The notes below the pieces were generated by a model, which had not been told where the DNA came from, did no database searches, and worked only from the letters and a program-made list of their open reading frames with translations. DNA of 64,000 nucleotides from contig OX578140.1 of assembly GCA_951213105.1 (NCBI GenBank), forward strand, positions 121,809,485 to 121,873,484, read 5' to 3'. The translations under genes were made by a program, and so were the position numbers. The DNA comes from Amaurobius ferox (taxonomy: Eukaryota; Arthropoda; Arachnida; Araneae; Amaurobiidae). This document shows, one piece after another, positions 33,566 through 43,739 of this stretch (positions are counted from its first letter, which is position 1; each line of letters opens with the position of its first letter).

Positions 33566-35254
33566 AGAACACCAAATCTCCGTGGTAGGCATTTCAGAAC
33601 ATGGGAAACGAATGACGCCAAAAAATGTGTTCGAAAAATTACCGATAGGGGAAAAGATGGCGCTGCGAACAGTCCCTAGGAAAAACATATTTCAATGAAA
33701 CGGCTTGGTAGTTGTGATGCATATTAATTACGAATTGTAAGTGGTATAAGCGACCATCAACTGTAATAAACCTTGAATATGAAATTTAGGTAAGCATTTT
33801 GCAAATGTTCCATACGGCATCAACAAAGCAAGAAGACGTCGCTTTATACAAATTTTGTGAACACAATTTGCTATAAAAACACGTTCAAAGCTTTTTGGAA
33901 ACATTCGACGATCGCTATGGGACTCTTATTGCCTGACTGTGCTTTATTATTAAAGTTGTTTTACAAAAAATGAAGAAAACGCTGCTGGCGCTTTTCGCGA
34001 GTACATACGTTTGAAATCGTTAAGTACAAGTCCTCTGACAGCATGTGGCTTCTGGAGCATGGTTCAACACTTTGAGGAGACTGGAAGCTTCTCAGTTCGA
34101 CCAGGACGCGGTCGAAAACCTGTGACAATGCAAGTGGCTGAAGAGGTTGCAACGGCTATTGTTGAGCAGACCAGTCACAATAAAGCAGGAATCAGTAGTG
34201 CACGAGTTGAAGCAAGATAATTGGATTAGCTCTATGCAAAAGTACGGAAGTATTTGCAGAAAACTTTAGAAAGTTATCCGTATAAGATCTAGCGTACTAA
34301 GCGTTACAAGATTCTGATACAAATATCCGAGAAACGTTTGCTTTGACTTCCCTTGCACGCATGCAGGTAGAGCCAACTGGCCCTGGAACATCTTGGGGAG
34401 TGATGAGACACATTTTTCTCTGTGGGGAGCAGCAAACAACCAAAACAGCCATGTCTGGGCAATGGAAAATCCCCAAAAGTTTCAACAGATACCCTTACAT
34501 TCTTCAAAACTAGCCATTTGGGGGGGGGGGGGGTTACAACAACATTTCTGATTGGTCCCCCCTTTTTTTTAAGAAATTCATCCACAGGGACCAAACACCT
34601 GTTCCGTTACTGCACAGCGTTATAGGGACATGTTTCAGAACTTCGTTATGCATTATCTCCAACAACGAGGACACCGCAGCTCTGCCATACCGCATTTTTC
34701 AAGAAAATCGAGTAATCAGTCGCGCATTCCCATTTTTATGGCCACCCCGTTCACCAGATCTGAATCTTTGTGACTTTGGGCTGTGAAGTTACCTGAAAAG
34801 CATGGTTTATTGGTAAGATATTCGCAACCTTGCAGATTTGAAGGACAGCATCATCTTTCAAACGCGCAACATCACAACAGGTAAGTTTAATGCAGCTGTT
34901 GAACACGCTGGCACACGGTACCAGTTCTTGCTTCTACAACACATTGAACACAATGATTTGTCTTTCTACAGCCTTCTTCCATTCTGCGTTCTATGTGTAA
35001 CACGTTCTAGATGCATTAGTCAAATTGACATTTGGGTGTTTATGACTACCGTCAGTATATATCGCATGCTTATACCATTTATAATTCGTAATTAATATTC
35101 ATCACGACTGCGAAGCCATTTCATTGAATTATATTTTGACTAGGGACTGTTCTCAGCGTCATCTCTTCCCCTATCGGGCATTTTTGGAGCACATTTTTTG
35201 TCGTCATTCGTTTCCCCATGCTTTGAAATGCATACCATGCAGATTTGGCGTTGT
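33566..35254 (+). mobile_element. Mariner-type element with ~185-bp TIRs
   Basis: The left end 'AGAACACCAAATCTCCGTGG' matches the inverse of the right end 'CCATGCAGATTTGGCGTTGT'. Similarity continues about 185 bp inward on both sides, through 'GGGAAACGAATGACG', 'GAACAGTCCCTA' and 'AATTACGAATT'. TA flanks both ends (33564-33565, 35255-35256). It encloses a decayed transposase. Inserted in the (TA)n next to LTR 2. Confidence 0.88.
33805..34960 (+). pseudogene. Decayed mariner-like transposase (DUF4817 type)
   Basis: Coherent pieces in shifting frames. An N-terminal helix-turn-helix block at 34011-34220 reads 'GFWSMVQHFEETGSFSV' and 'RPGRGRKPV'. Then come 'ESYPYKI' (about 34270), 'WGSSKQPKQP' near 34420 and 'FLIGPPFF' (about 34540). 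'WPPRSPDLNLCDFG' at about 34740-34780 is the region of the third catalytic Asp, and 'LKDSI' to 'AAVEHAGTRYQ' at 34838-34925 is the C-terminal end. These match in order the arthropod mariner-like transposase family with an N-terminal DUF4817/HTH domain. Several stops, frameshifts and a G14 run (34519-34532) make it inactive. Confidence 0.8.
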
Positions 35255-35319
35255 TATGACTAGTGGTTTTTCTCTATAGTGTCCTGTATAGGGATACTTT
35301 ATCTACCCGGTACATATAT

Positions 35320-35881
35320 TATTTAGAACGCGCAATATTCCCTCATTGGCGCCTCCTCTTTCGTCTATCTCGAAAGCTAGGCGAAGGAAACACAGTCCAC
35401 GATGTTAGCATGACGTGCGGATGACGTCAGCCTAGGGTTTCCAGGGTTTCCCAGTTCAAAAAAGGGTGGTCACATTTGGCGATTTATCGCCAAATTGATG
35501 ACTTCAGTTATGTTCCAGAAACGCCACGACATAACAACTAGTCTAGGAGATAGAATGAGATTTCCAGAAATTTCTACAGAGACTATAAAAAGACCCATCC
35601 CTCTTATGGAGTGGAGTTAACATAACACGAGTCATATTGGACTGTGATTTTTGTTAATGTTTTGAAAATAGTAGCAGCTGTATTGTGAAATTACTTTCGT
35701 CAACAGTCTGCGAATAATATCAGTTATTTTGGGAAATTAGTTGTGCATTTAAATGCTGTTTGATTGTATATTATTCCTGTTTGCTTTGTGCTTGTGAATA
35801 AATGTTAATTATCCAGAAACTTGGACTCGTTCTTGTATCCTGCGTGTATATTGACGATTCCCGAGGATACGTTTCATAACA
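35320..35881 (+). mobile_element. Solo LTR 3 (TSD ATAT)
   Basis: TATTTAGAACGCG ... GTTTCATAACA, flanked by ATAT on both sides (35316-35319, 35882-35885). On the plus strand it has TATAAAAAG at about 35586 and AATAAA near 35799, as expected for a retroelement promoter and poly(A) signal. It matches LTR 2 in opposite orientation, so the two LTRs lie head to head around the mariner element. Confidence 0.8.
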
Positions 35882-35885
35882 ATAT

Positions 35886-36700
35886 ATGCATGTATATGTA
35901 TTTGTGTGTTATGTCTTATTTTAAAATTTCGATTATCAAATTGTAGAATGTGTTCTTTAAACCGAATAAATCAATTAGTGATTTTATCTTACTTTTGTAT
36001 GCATTTCTATTTATTCCCAGCTTTTTGTATAGAAAATAATTTAATTATATAAAATTGTTCTTAATAAATTTTAAAATGTTGAACTTTAATAAAGCTCTCA
36101 TGAAATAATGCATTGCTCACTGCAAGTAAAACACACAACTAGAAACACACTTTTTTAGGCGATTTTCATGCACTTTTCAACTTGTATTTATATGAATGTT
36201 TCAATTTCTATTTATATCTATACTTTTTGTCCAATCATGATTATACATACAATACTCTGATATTATAGAATCTCCAAGATATTATGCAATCTAGGGCATG
36301 AATGGCAAGTTTCAACTAGAAAAGTTTTAGAGGATGAATTTGGAAAATTATACATTTGAGAAAGATCTTGCGAATATCAAATCTGTTAACTACACTAACA
36401 AATATCATCAACTTATTGGGCCTTTATAAATATCTCTTATATATTTATAAAACATATTATATCCCATCGCGGTCCTCTATTTGTAAAATATGCCCCTATT
36501 CAAAACAGAAAGATTATATAAAACAAGATGATAGATAACGTTAGACAGTAATTAAATAAATAAATATGGAACAGCATCGGTGTTCTCGTCTTCTATTCAT
36601 CTACATGATTCTAGCGTATACTACATGATTCTGGAAGTCAGTGTTCAAACCCATCATACATGTCTTTATACTGGAACTTAAGGATGTTTTCAATTTCTGA
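35886..36700. other. Intron, nothing recognised
   Basis: AT-rich with chance ORFs only. Confidence 0.45.
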
Positions 36701-36718
36701 TATATGATGTAAATACTG

Positions 36719-36777
36719 TTGAAGGCCCAGACCACACAGCCAACCCTGAGGTTAACGGCAGTTTGATGTGTGGCCGG
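36719..36777 (-). mobile_element. 59-bp hairpin-tail retroposon
   Basis: Flanked by GATGTAAATACTG (36706-36718) and GATGTAAAGACTG (36778-36790), a 13-bp duplication with one mismatch. On the minus strand CCACACA and TGTGTGG form a perfect stem around 'TCAAACTGCCGTTAACC', followed by 'GGTCTGGGCCTTCAA'. Same length and plan as 31606-31664 with a different stem sequence. Confidence 0.8.
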
Positions 36778-36790
36778 GATGTAAAGACTG

Positions 36791-37430
36791 TAATAAATAA
36801 ATAACCAAGTGAAGAGGGAGATATATTTCTAGAGGCTTGAAATATGAGTAAAGAGAATACTATACGGGGAAAAGGGGTGCACAGTTGAGCAGTTGCAAAT
36901 GCAAGGAAAATGTCATTTTGGTACAAGCATGGTGCTATGAGAAGAATGGAAAGGTTATGTGATAATATTACATCAGACCTCTTCGTCAGAGGATCTAAGA
37001 TACCATCGATAATACAAACCAATAAGCGTTCATTGACGCTTTTTTGACTTTGTGGACACGTCTGAATACTTTGGAATTTATTAACAGATGTTTAAATATG
37101 GAATTTTTCATTCTTGAGAGATCTCAGTTGCAAATGAAAATATAAGTTGCAGATGTGAGTTGAAATCGACCGAATATGGAGATCTCTATGAATAACACCA
37201 TTTCTAACATAAAACGAAATATTAAACATCAAAAGGCACAGTTTTGTTTTGCATAGTTTAAAGTCTCAGCCAAATATGGTATCCCAGACTTGAAATTATA
37301 TAGGTCAGCTTTGGATGGCTATATTATTTGGGGTTTCGAATTCTTCCCTGAGCAAGATTTCATACTTTCACTGGATAAGCTACTGTGCCTCGCATAACCA
37401 TTTATTACTATTTTTGTTGCTTATCCATAT
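36791..37430. other. Intron, nothing recognised
   Basis: A 110-codon minus-strand reading frame at 36690-37022 overlaps the tiny retroposon and has no recognised domain. It may be an old repeat fragment. Confidence 0.4.
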
Positions 37431-37431
37431 A

Positions 37432-38796
37432 CACTCTGTTGCAAAAAATATATGCTCCCATAAGATTTGAGCTACAGCCGCAAAACTCGGCATGTATATA
37501 CCGTTTAAGGAGATGTGCACAAATGATTATAATTTGGGAGCAAAGAAAAAAAGAAAAAAAAAAAACGTTTTATTAATAATTGGTGGCAACAATAATATTA
37601 CATTTTAGTAAGCGGTAAATCCTCTCCTGGCAGCTATAGAAGCCGATATTCGGTGCTTCATAGAGTCAATTAAGTTACTTATGCCCTTCTGCGGAAGATT
37701 CTGCCACAAGTATTGCAACTGGTCAGCAAATTCAACGGTATTCTGAGAAGACTACAATTGCCGTTCAAGAATGTTCCAGACGTGTACAATTGGAGATAGA
37801 TCTGGGGACCTGGATAACCATGGGAGGGTATTAAATCCTCGAAGATATTGTTTTGAAAGTCATGTAATATGTGGTCAAGTGTTATCTTGTCGGTAAATGG
37901 AACCTGGGCGGCTTGACAGCATAGGCAGAATAATCGGCCGTAGAATATTGTGGACGTACAAGCGAGTCGTCAGATTGGCTGGCATCACAATTAGAGGAGA
38001 TCGGCTGTCCCACGAGATGACTATCCCGACTATCACAGTACGTGTGGAGGCCGTGTGCCGCTCGATAACAAATGCGGAATCGGAACGTTGGTCAGTCCTT
38101 CTCCCCACACGTATACGGTGGTCATCAAAACTAAGAGAGAAGCGGGATTCGTAGATACAAACTATATACTTCCAATCGGACATTAAAAGGAACGTCAACA
38201 CCTAATCCCACCTTCTGATAGTCATTTCCTAATAGTATCCCTTGATACAGGATGCATCAAGGATGGCAAATGCTTTCAAATGGCTGACAGCAATGTCATT
38301 GGTGTGGACGTAGCTCGTCGCCTAACTGCGCGATCCTCTCGAGCAGTTGTCTGTATAGGGCGTTCTAAACCTCTGCAATGGTTACATGTGCCTTCTCTGA
38401 TACACTGTTGTCAACATCGAGCAACCACCATATTGCTCCGACCAAGATGGAGATTGATACGTCTGTTGAACCACCTGCTTCCCTGATGCCTATAATGCGG
38501 CTTCCCTCTAGTTCCAACAATTGTTCATAGCGCCGTCGAATACGTTTCAAAGGCATCTTTATACACAACTTGTGCAGTATCAAAGCAGAAAATCTAGTTC
38601 CAGTTGCCCATGAGTGAAAACAACGGTCGTTTCAAATGCTGCACAATGATTCGTTCTCGTTGCATAAGTCCTATAAAATTATTGGCGATGACAGTTTGAT
38701 CATTTGCATAACTCTTAAATGACATTTGCATGCCGAGTTTCAATGATGTAGCTCAATTTTTTTTTTTTTTTTACATACATTTTTTGCAACAGAGTG
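37432..38796 (-). mobile_element. Tc1-type transposon, 1365 bp
   Basis: TIRs CACTCTGTTGCAAAAAA at 37432 and its inverse TTTTTTGCAACAGAGTG ending at 38796, flanked by TA on each side (37430-37431, 38797-38798). Subterminal 'GAGCTACA' and 'CTCGGCATG' also recur inverted. Encloses a dead transposase. Confidence 0.9.
37609..38556 (-). pseudogene. Dead Tc1-like transposase
   Basis: Begins 'MPLKRIRRRYEQL' then 'GSRIIGIREAG', the paired-like DNA-binding start of Tc1 transposases (38556 downward). The central part at about 37875-38170 reads 'YESRFSLSFDDHRIRV', where the first catalytic Asp (normally DESRF) is Tyr, and ends 'IYRQDNT' with the second Asp present. The third block near 37800 reads 'RSPDLSPIVHVWN', where the catalytic acidic residue of IEHVWD is Val. 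The C-terminal end reads 'DSMKHRISASIAARRG'. Frameshifts and stops interrupt it. Two of three catalytic residues are gone. Confidence 0.85.
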
Positions 38797-38799
38797 TAT

Positions 38800-39720
38800 T
38801 TTACAATTCATGATTGTGAGGCTTCTTAAAATTTAACAATATTATCTTTTAAGTAATCAAAACTTATTTGTTTTGATTACTAACTTGTTTTTCTGACTAA
38901 AGCAAATTAAAACATTATTGCTTGAGTTACAAATTATAAAGCAATGAAACCACTTTAATATATTTTTCTTTAATTCAATTATTTTTTTTAAGAAGTAGAT
39001 CTATATTTATCTATAATCATGTAGGGTTTCTATTGCTCAGTAATTCAAAATCTGTGTTTTCCATGTCTGAAATGTTTAGAAAGTAATTCTAATTTCTGTA
39101 TTTTTACCTTTCTGTGAAGCAAGAGAATACTCGACGGGCCTCTTCAAGTCTGGTTGTGAAACGGCGAAGTCAGGTTGGCGCGCTAGATACACAAAAAAGT
39201 CTTCATAACACCTCAGAGGTGAAAGACATACATTATGAGCTATCTAGGTGCGCAATGGCATCAGCTAATAAGACTATTTTGATGGTAAGCTATGCGTGCA
39301 TGTGCTTTAAGCTAGGCGAGATATAGAGTTTATTCAATTCATTTCTCATAAAAAATGTATTCCAAAACTTCAAATCTAGAAATTTGGTGCATCTAAGAGT
39401 GCAGCAAAAAAGACATATTCCAAAATATGAATAAAAAGTGTCATTGAATGTTAGAAGATTTTAGGTATTTCAACATAGAGCGGATGTGAAACAATCAGTA
39501 AAGAAATCTGGTATAGCTCGTCCCCGATTATACAACTCATTCGTATCACTGGCTTATACATTTTAAAAGTTCTTATGTTGCATTTTATAAGCATGGTATA
39601 ACAAACATATCCACGCTTGTAATGCAGCGTAAAAATGATTAAAACATAATTAGGTACATAGTGATTTAACTTAAAGTTGCTTATCTCTATATACTTATCT
39701 CTTACAGACTTATTACTTAC
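38800..39720. other. Intron, nothing recognised
   Basis: AT-rich. A 70-codon frame at 39114-39326 has no signature. Confidence 0.4.
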
Positions 39721-40190
39721 TATACTTATCTCTTACAGATTATTGCTAATTCTTGAACTACTAAGTTATACATCAAATATTTAAAAACCGCTTTTCCTAA
39801 CACTTAATGATGATGGGCATGCAATTATCTATACAGAGTTGTATTCCTCTTTGTGGACTAGTAAAAATTTAATCTGACTTTAAATTAGTAATTAAAAATA
39901 TGTTGTAGTTTAATGTAACCAGGTTAAAAGTAATTATTGAATAATTTAGTACTTTAATTTGAAGTTGTATTCTATACTGATTTCTTAACGACTGTTGCTA
40001 ATTATTGATTTACTAGATTATACATCAAATATTTAGCAACTCATTTTCCTAACATATAATCATGATGGGCATGCAATAATCTATACAGAGTTGTATTCAC
40101 CTTGGTGGACTAGAAAAGGGTTAATCTAACTTTAAATTAATAATTAAAAATTTTGGTGTAGTTTAATGCAACCAGGTAGAAATTAATTCA
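39720..40190 (+). repeat. Tandem duplication, period about 251 bp
   Basis: Two diverged copies. 'ATTGCTAATTCTTGAACTACTA' at about 39740 corresponds to 'GTTGCTAATTATTGATTTACTA' at about 39991. 'GATGGGCATGCAAT' followed by 'CTATACAGAGTTGTATTC' and 'TTTAATGTAACCAGGT' occur once in each. Non-coding. Confidence 0.85.
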
Positions 40191-41130
40191 ACTCCTGTTA
40201 ACATAGTTCTTATTGACACCAATAACAGGATGGGCATAAATATTTATGTCATGCGTATAATAAAATAGCATGCCATAAGTTACTTCAAAGTAGTGAAACA
40301 TGCAAAGAACATCGCAGAACAAACTTGTAAAATAAAAGTCAAATACTCATATAGAAACATAAATAAAACACATCATGCATCAAATACAATATTAAATTTA
40401 TTATCGTGCACAAAATTCAACAGATTTTATAAATAAGTAAATTTTAAGATGCATATTATTTAGATAAACATCAATAAAATTAAAAATTAAAATGCAGCAT
40501 TTGGATTAATAAGATTGGCAAACAAAAAAGGAAAGCAGTTATATATAACATCGATATAACACACAAAAAATTACATCTCACTACATTTAAACACAAAATT
40601 TATATTACACAAAGAGACAATTTTCAGAACAAAATATACATCTCAACTGATTTTTATCCACTTGTACATTATTTATTTCAGTATAAATATTGATAATCTC
40701 AACACATTAGTTCATTAATTTAAAACCACCATTCCTCATACAATTCACATGGCAATATATGAGTATATTTAAATGCTTCTAAAACAAATAACAATCTGAG
40801 AAATTAAAACATCAAAAAGAACTTTTCAAGATGCAACACCAGTACACAAACACTGATAAAATTATATAGAAATAAAAATTTGGGAGAAATTTTGAAGCGT
40901 GAGCTCTAAAAAGCCGATCAAATTTTTAGGTATTCCAGCATATGAAAGAAAACCTTTATCATATTCATTTATTTAGGAAAACCTTGTGAGAACACTTTGC
41001 CATTTTGTTATCAATTCCCTTGTTTGCATTAAGGTATGGTGTTCATGTTAACTAACAACCCATTAGATCTTTCTGTTTGAAGAGACAATCACTGGCCACT
41101 TATTCTGCGAGTTTGGAATATAATCAATGT
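40191..41130. other. Intron, nothing recognised
   Basis: AT-rich, with no exon or element termini recognised. Confidence 0.4.
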
Positions 41131-42216
41131 TTCTGCAACAGAGCTGGTTTCGAGGAGCGAGTCCCAAGTTGTGTGTGCGCGGAAGGCTCGTGCTTGCATG
41201 AAGAACTAAACGGCGCGCGTTTGTATCTAATGGGTTTAGCTTAGAAGTAATATTATAGTTTTATTATGGGTTTCGCTAGAGGGTTCAAAGTGCGACAAGT
41301 TATTAGCTTTATTAGTACGTACTTTGAATTATGTGTGTCCAGGTGTACTATTATGTTGTTTCTGTCCGATGAGATGCCACTCAATTCAGTTCAATAATTG
41401 TGTAGTTGGTTTAACAGTTGTATGAGTACAATCTCTGGTCGTTAGGAATTTCATTGTTTGATTTTCAGGGCATATGAGTTAAGTAACTTTCGGTTGAACA
41501 TTTAAGATCTCTAAAGTAAGAACTCTACACTGACATCCGACCTTAAAAACTATTGTACACAGATAAGAGAAAGTTTTTGTTTGGCCCAGTATTCCATATT
41601 AGCGCCCGAACTGAACAAAAGTATATTGTACAAAGAGGTTTCGGTCTGGTATAGGAGTTTAAGTTGGCCTCCAAACTTAAAGTTGTGCACAGCGAAGTTT
41701 GTAAAGTACATTAAAAAGAAAGTTGAAACAGAAGGTATATGTACCTAGTTTATCGAAACACTGGAGATTATGACAAAACTCGGTTTTTCGTGACATATAA
41801 ACTTGGTTCCGTATGAAGTATGTGCAAGATCTGGGAAAATTATATATAGTAGGGATGAGGAGTGATGAACAAAAATGTTTATGTATTCAACAATCACTCA
41901 AGGGAAAAGCATGGTATTGGTAAACCATGCTGGAAGAAGATAGTTGTAAAACTGGAAAGAAAATTAAATACAAGCGATAAAATGAGATTTCTCGAATCGA
42001 GAAAATGATTGCCAGGTTGGGGCAAATTGGAAGATTTTGAAAGGGAGGTGTGCTCGAAATATGTCTAGATAAGAAGGATTTAGATGGTGAGTCAGAAGTA
42101 TCCGAATTAGAGAAAACGGAATCAGAATTTGTAAGCGATTTAGAGAGTTATGTTAGTTATTCGTAAATGAAATATGTTCGAAGTTAGAATGTGATCCCAA
42201 AGTACCCGAAAGTGAT

Positions 42217-42495
42217 GTGGATTCAGATTTGCAAGGAGTTTTCGAAGTACGCGAAGTATGCTATAATAAGGTAGATTCCGATATTAGAGATAGTTCCGAA
42301 GTAAGCAAACTGAAAATGGCGACAGATATGGGAAATGGTACCGAAGCACGCGATCTGTGTGATAATCAGATAGATTCATATTCTAACAGTGGTGCCATTG
42401 TAAGCGATCTGTGTGATTATTAAGTGGATTCAAATTTTAAAAGTGGTATCGAAGTACGCGAGTTATGTGATAATCAAGTGGTTTGAAAGTTGTAC
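42217..42495 (+). repeat. 54-nt coding-like minisatellite
   Basis: Units start with GTGGATTCA or a variant at 42217, 42271, 42370, 42424 and 42478, so steps are 54, 99, 54 and 54. Each unit translates roughly as V-D-S-x6-E-V-R-E-L-C-D-N-Q (18 residues, acidic). Frame is kept for four units apart from stops at 42421 and 42484. Confidence 0.75.
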
Positions 42496-42610
42496 GGTAG
42501 TACGTGAGCTGTGTGTGATAGTTAGGTGGATTAGCATGGTAACCCGAAGTGCACAAAATAGGTGTTAAAAATGAGGAATCGGGTATGAGTGAAAAGGGGT
42601 CCAGCCGGTA

Positions 42611-42955
42611 GTGAATAGGCAGAATGTGAAAAAAATAGTGAATAGGCAGAATGTGAAAAAAAACCGAGTTAAAACCCCATATCCAAAAAGGACCATAAAA
42701 GAGGTTCAACAGGGAAGACCTCAAACATATAGAGGTCAAAAAATAACTGGCAAGAAAATTATTGTCCGGCCGGCGCGCAGCCAGAAAAATAATGTGAGAA
42801 AGCGCAAAATCCAAAAAGCTAGCAATTATACGGATCCGGTAATAGACCCACCAAAAAAGAGACCACCACAAATACAAGGGTACCAGAAGGATAAAAGAAG
42901 AATCTGCGATCCCAACAAACCGCCCTTTGAAAACAAAACCCCAGAGGAGTATTGA
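42611..42955 (+). other. Basic 114-codon reading frame
   Basis: Starts with a 27-bp duplication ('GTGAATAGGCAGAATGTG' twice, 42608-42661) giving two 'NRQNVKK' steps. It is then rich in Lys, Arg, Gln and Pro ('RTIKEVQQGRPQTYRG', 'PPKKRPPQIQGY') and ends TGA at 42953. Not recognised. Composition would suit a nucleic-acid-binding tail of a gag protein. Confidence 0.3.
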
Positions 42956-43059
42956 GAAAAAAACATCCTGGCATCAGCCACCTAACGATCCAGAACTTAA
43001 AGCAAAAGTCCCATGGTACCGAAAGAAATGGTTAAAAACTCAGACTGGTTAGCGTGGAA

Positions 43060-43735
43060 GGATGTCTTATATTGACGCATGCAAAGATAAGTACAAAATA
43101 GTGAAATGTATATAACGCTGTAAAGAAATTGATGTGGGTTAAGCTGGAAAATTTTTAATTAATCTGTTTTTCAACCAGTTAGTGAAAGTATCATTGTCAG
43201 AAAAAGCTCATAAAGTACTTTTGTCAACAAGTTTCGATTGTTTTTAATGATGACGTGTAAAAGTTGAAAAAAAAGTTTGTCTGTTGTAGATTGACAACTT
43301 TCTTGTTTCTACACGTGATCCATTGATGTAAGAAATAGTGACTATTGTAACAAACGATAGAATCTGATACCATTTGTTACAATAAAAATAGTATTTATGT
43401 GTATAATTAAATTTTGAAATAAGTGTAATTTTATGTTAGATGTGGTGAAATATGCAGAAAGTATGAAGCAAATGAAGCCCCGGTTTTTTTTTCCCGAATA
43501 ATTTTTTTGGCGAGTGGAGAAACACTGAAAAAAGTTTCGCAAGGGTTTTGAGTCATGATAGCCCGGTCTTGTGGTTGAAGTCTGCAAATGAATCGAATAT
43601 TTTATCATCGTGTTCCTTAAAATCAGAAAATCTTTTTGAAGATTCATCGGTGTTTATCAGTCAGCTAGGAGTACTTTTTATCCTTCACAGTCTCAGTCAC
43701 GTTATTGACAGCTCCGTGAAATGGACAACTTTTCC
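43060..43735. other. Intron, nothing recognised
   Basis: Chance ORFs only. It borders the C-terminally truncated transposase relic. Confidence 0.4.
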
Positions 43736-43739
43736 GTGA

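Larger units (their letters stand above)
41140..43060 (+). mobile_element. LTR-retroelement-like relic (candidate)
   Basis: 'TAGCGCCCGAACTG' at 41600-41613 resembles a tRNA-Lys primer-binding site, which usually follows a 5' LTR directly. The preceding 450 bp could be that LTR but has no verified termini. Downstream is a coding-like region that first reads acidic repeats (42217-42490) and then a very basic stretch (42611-42955), as in a gag. Several stops interrupt it and no pol is present. Confidence 0.35.

Noticed and set aside
35252..35881. LTR 3 starting at TGTTATGAC (35252)
   Set aside because: That TG lies within the mariner end and its TA duplication. The start at 35320 gives matching ATAT duplications and alignment to LTR 2.
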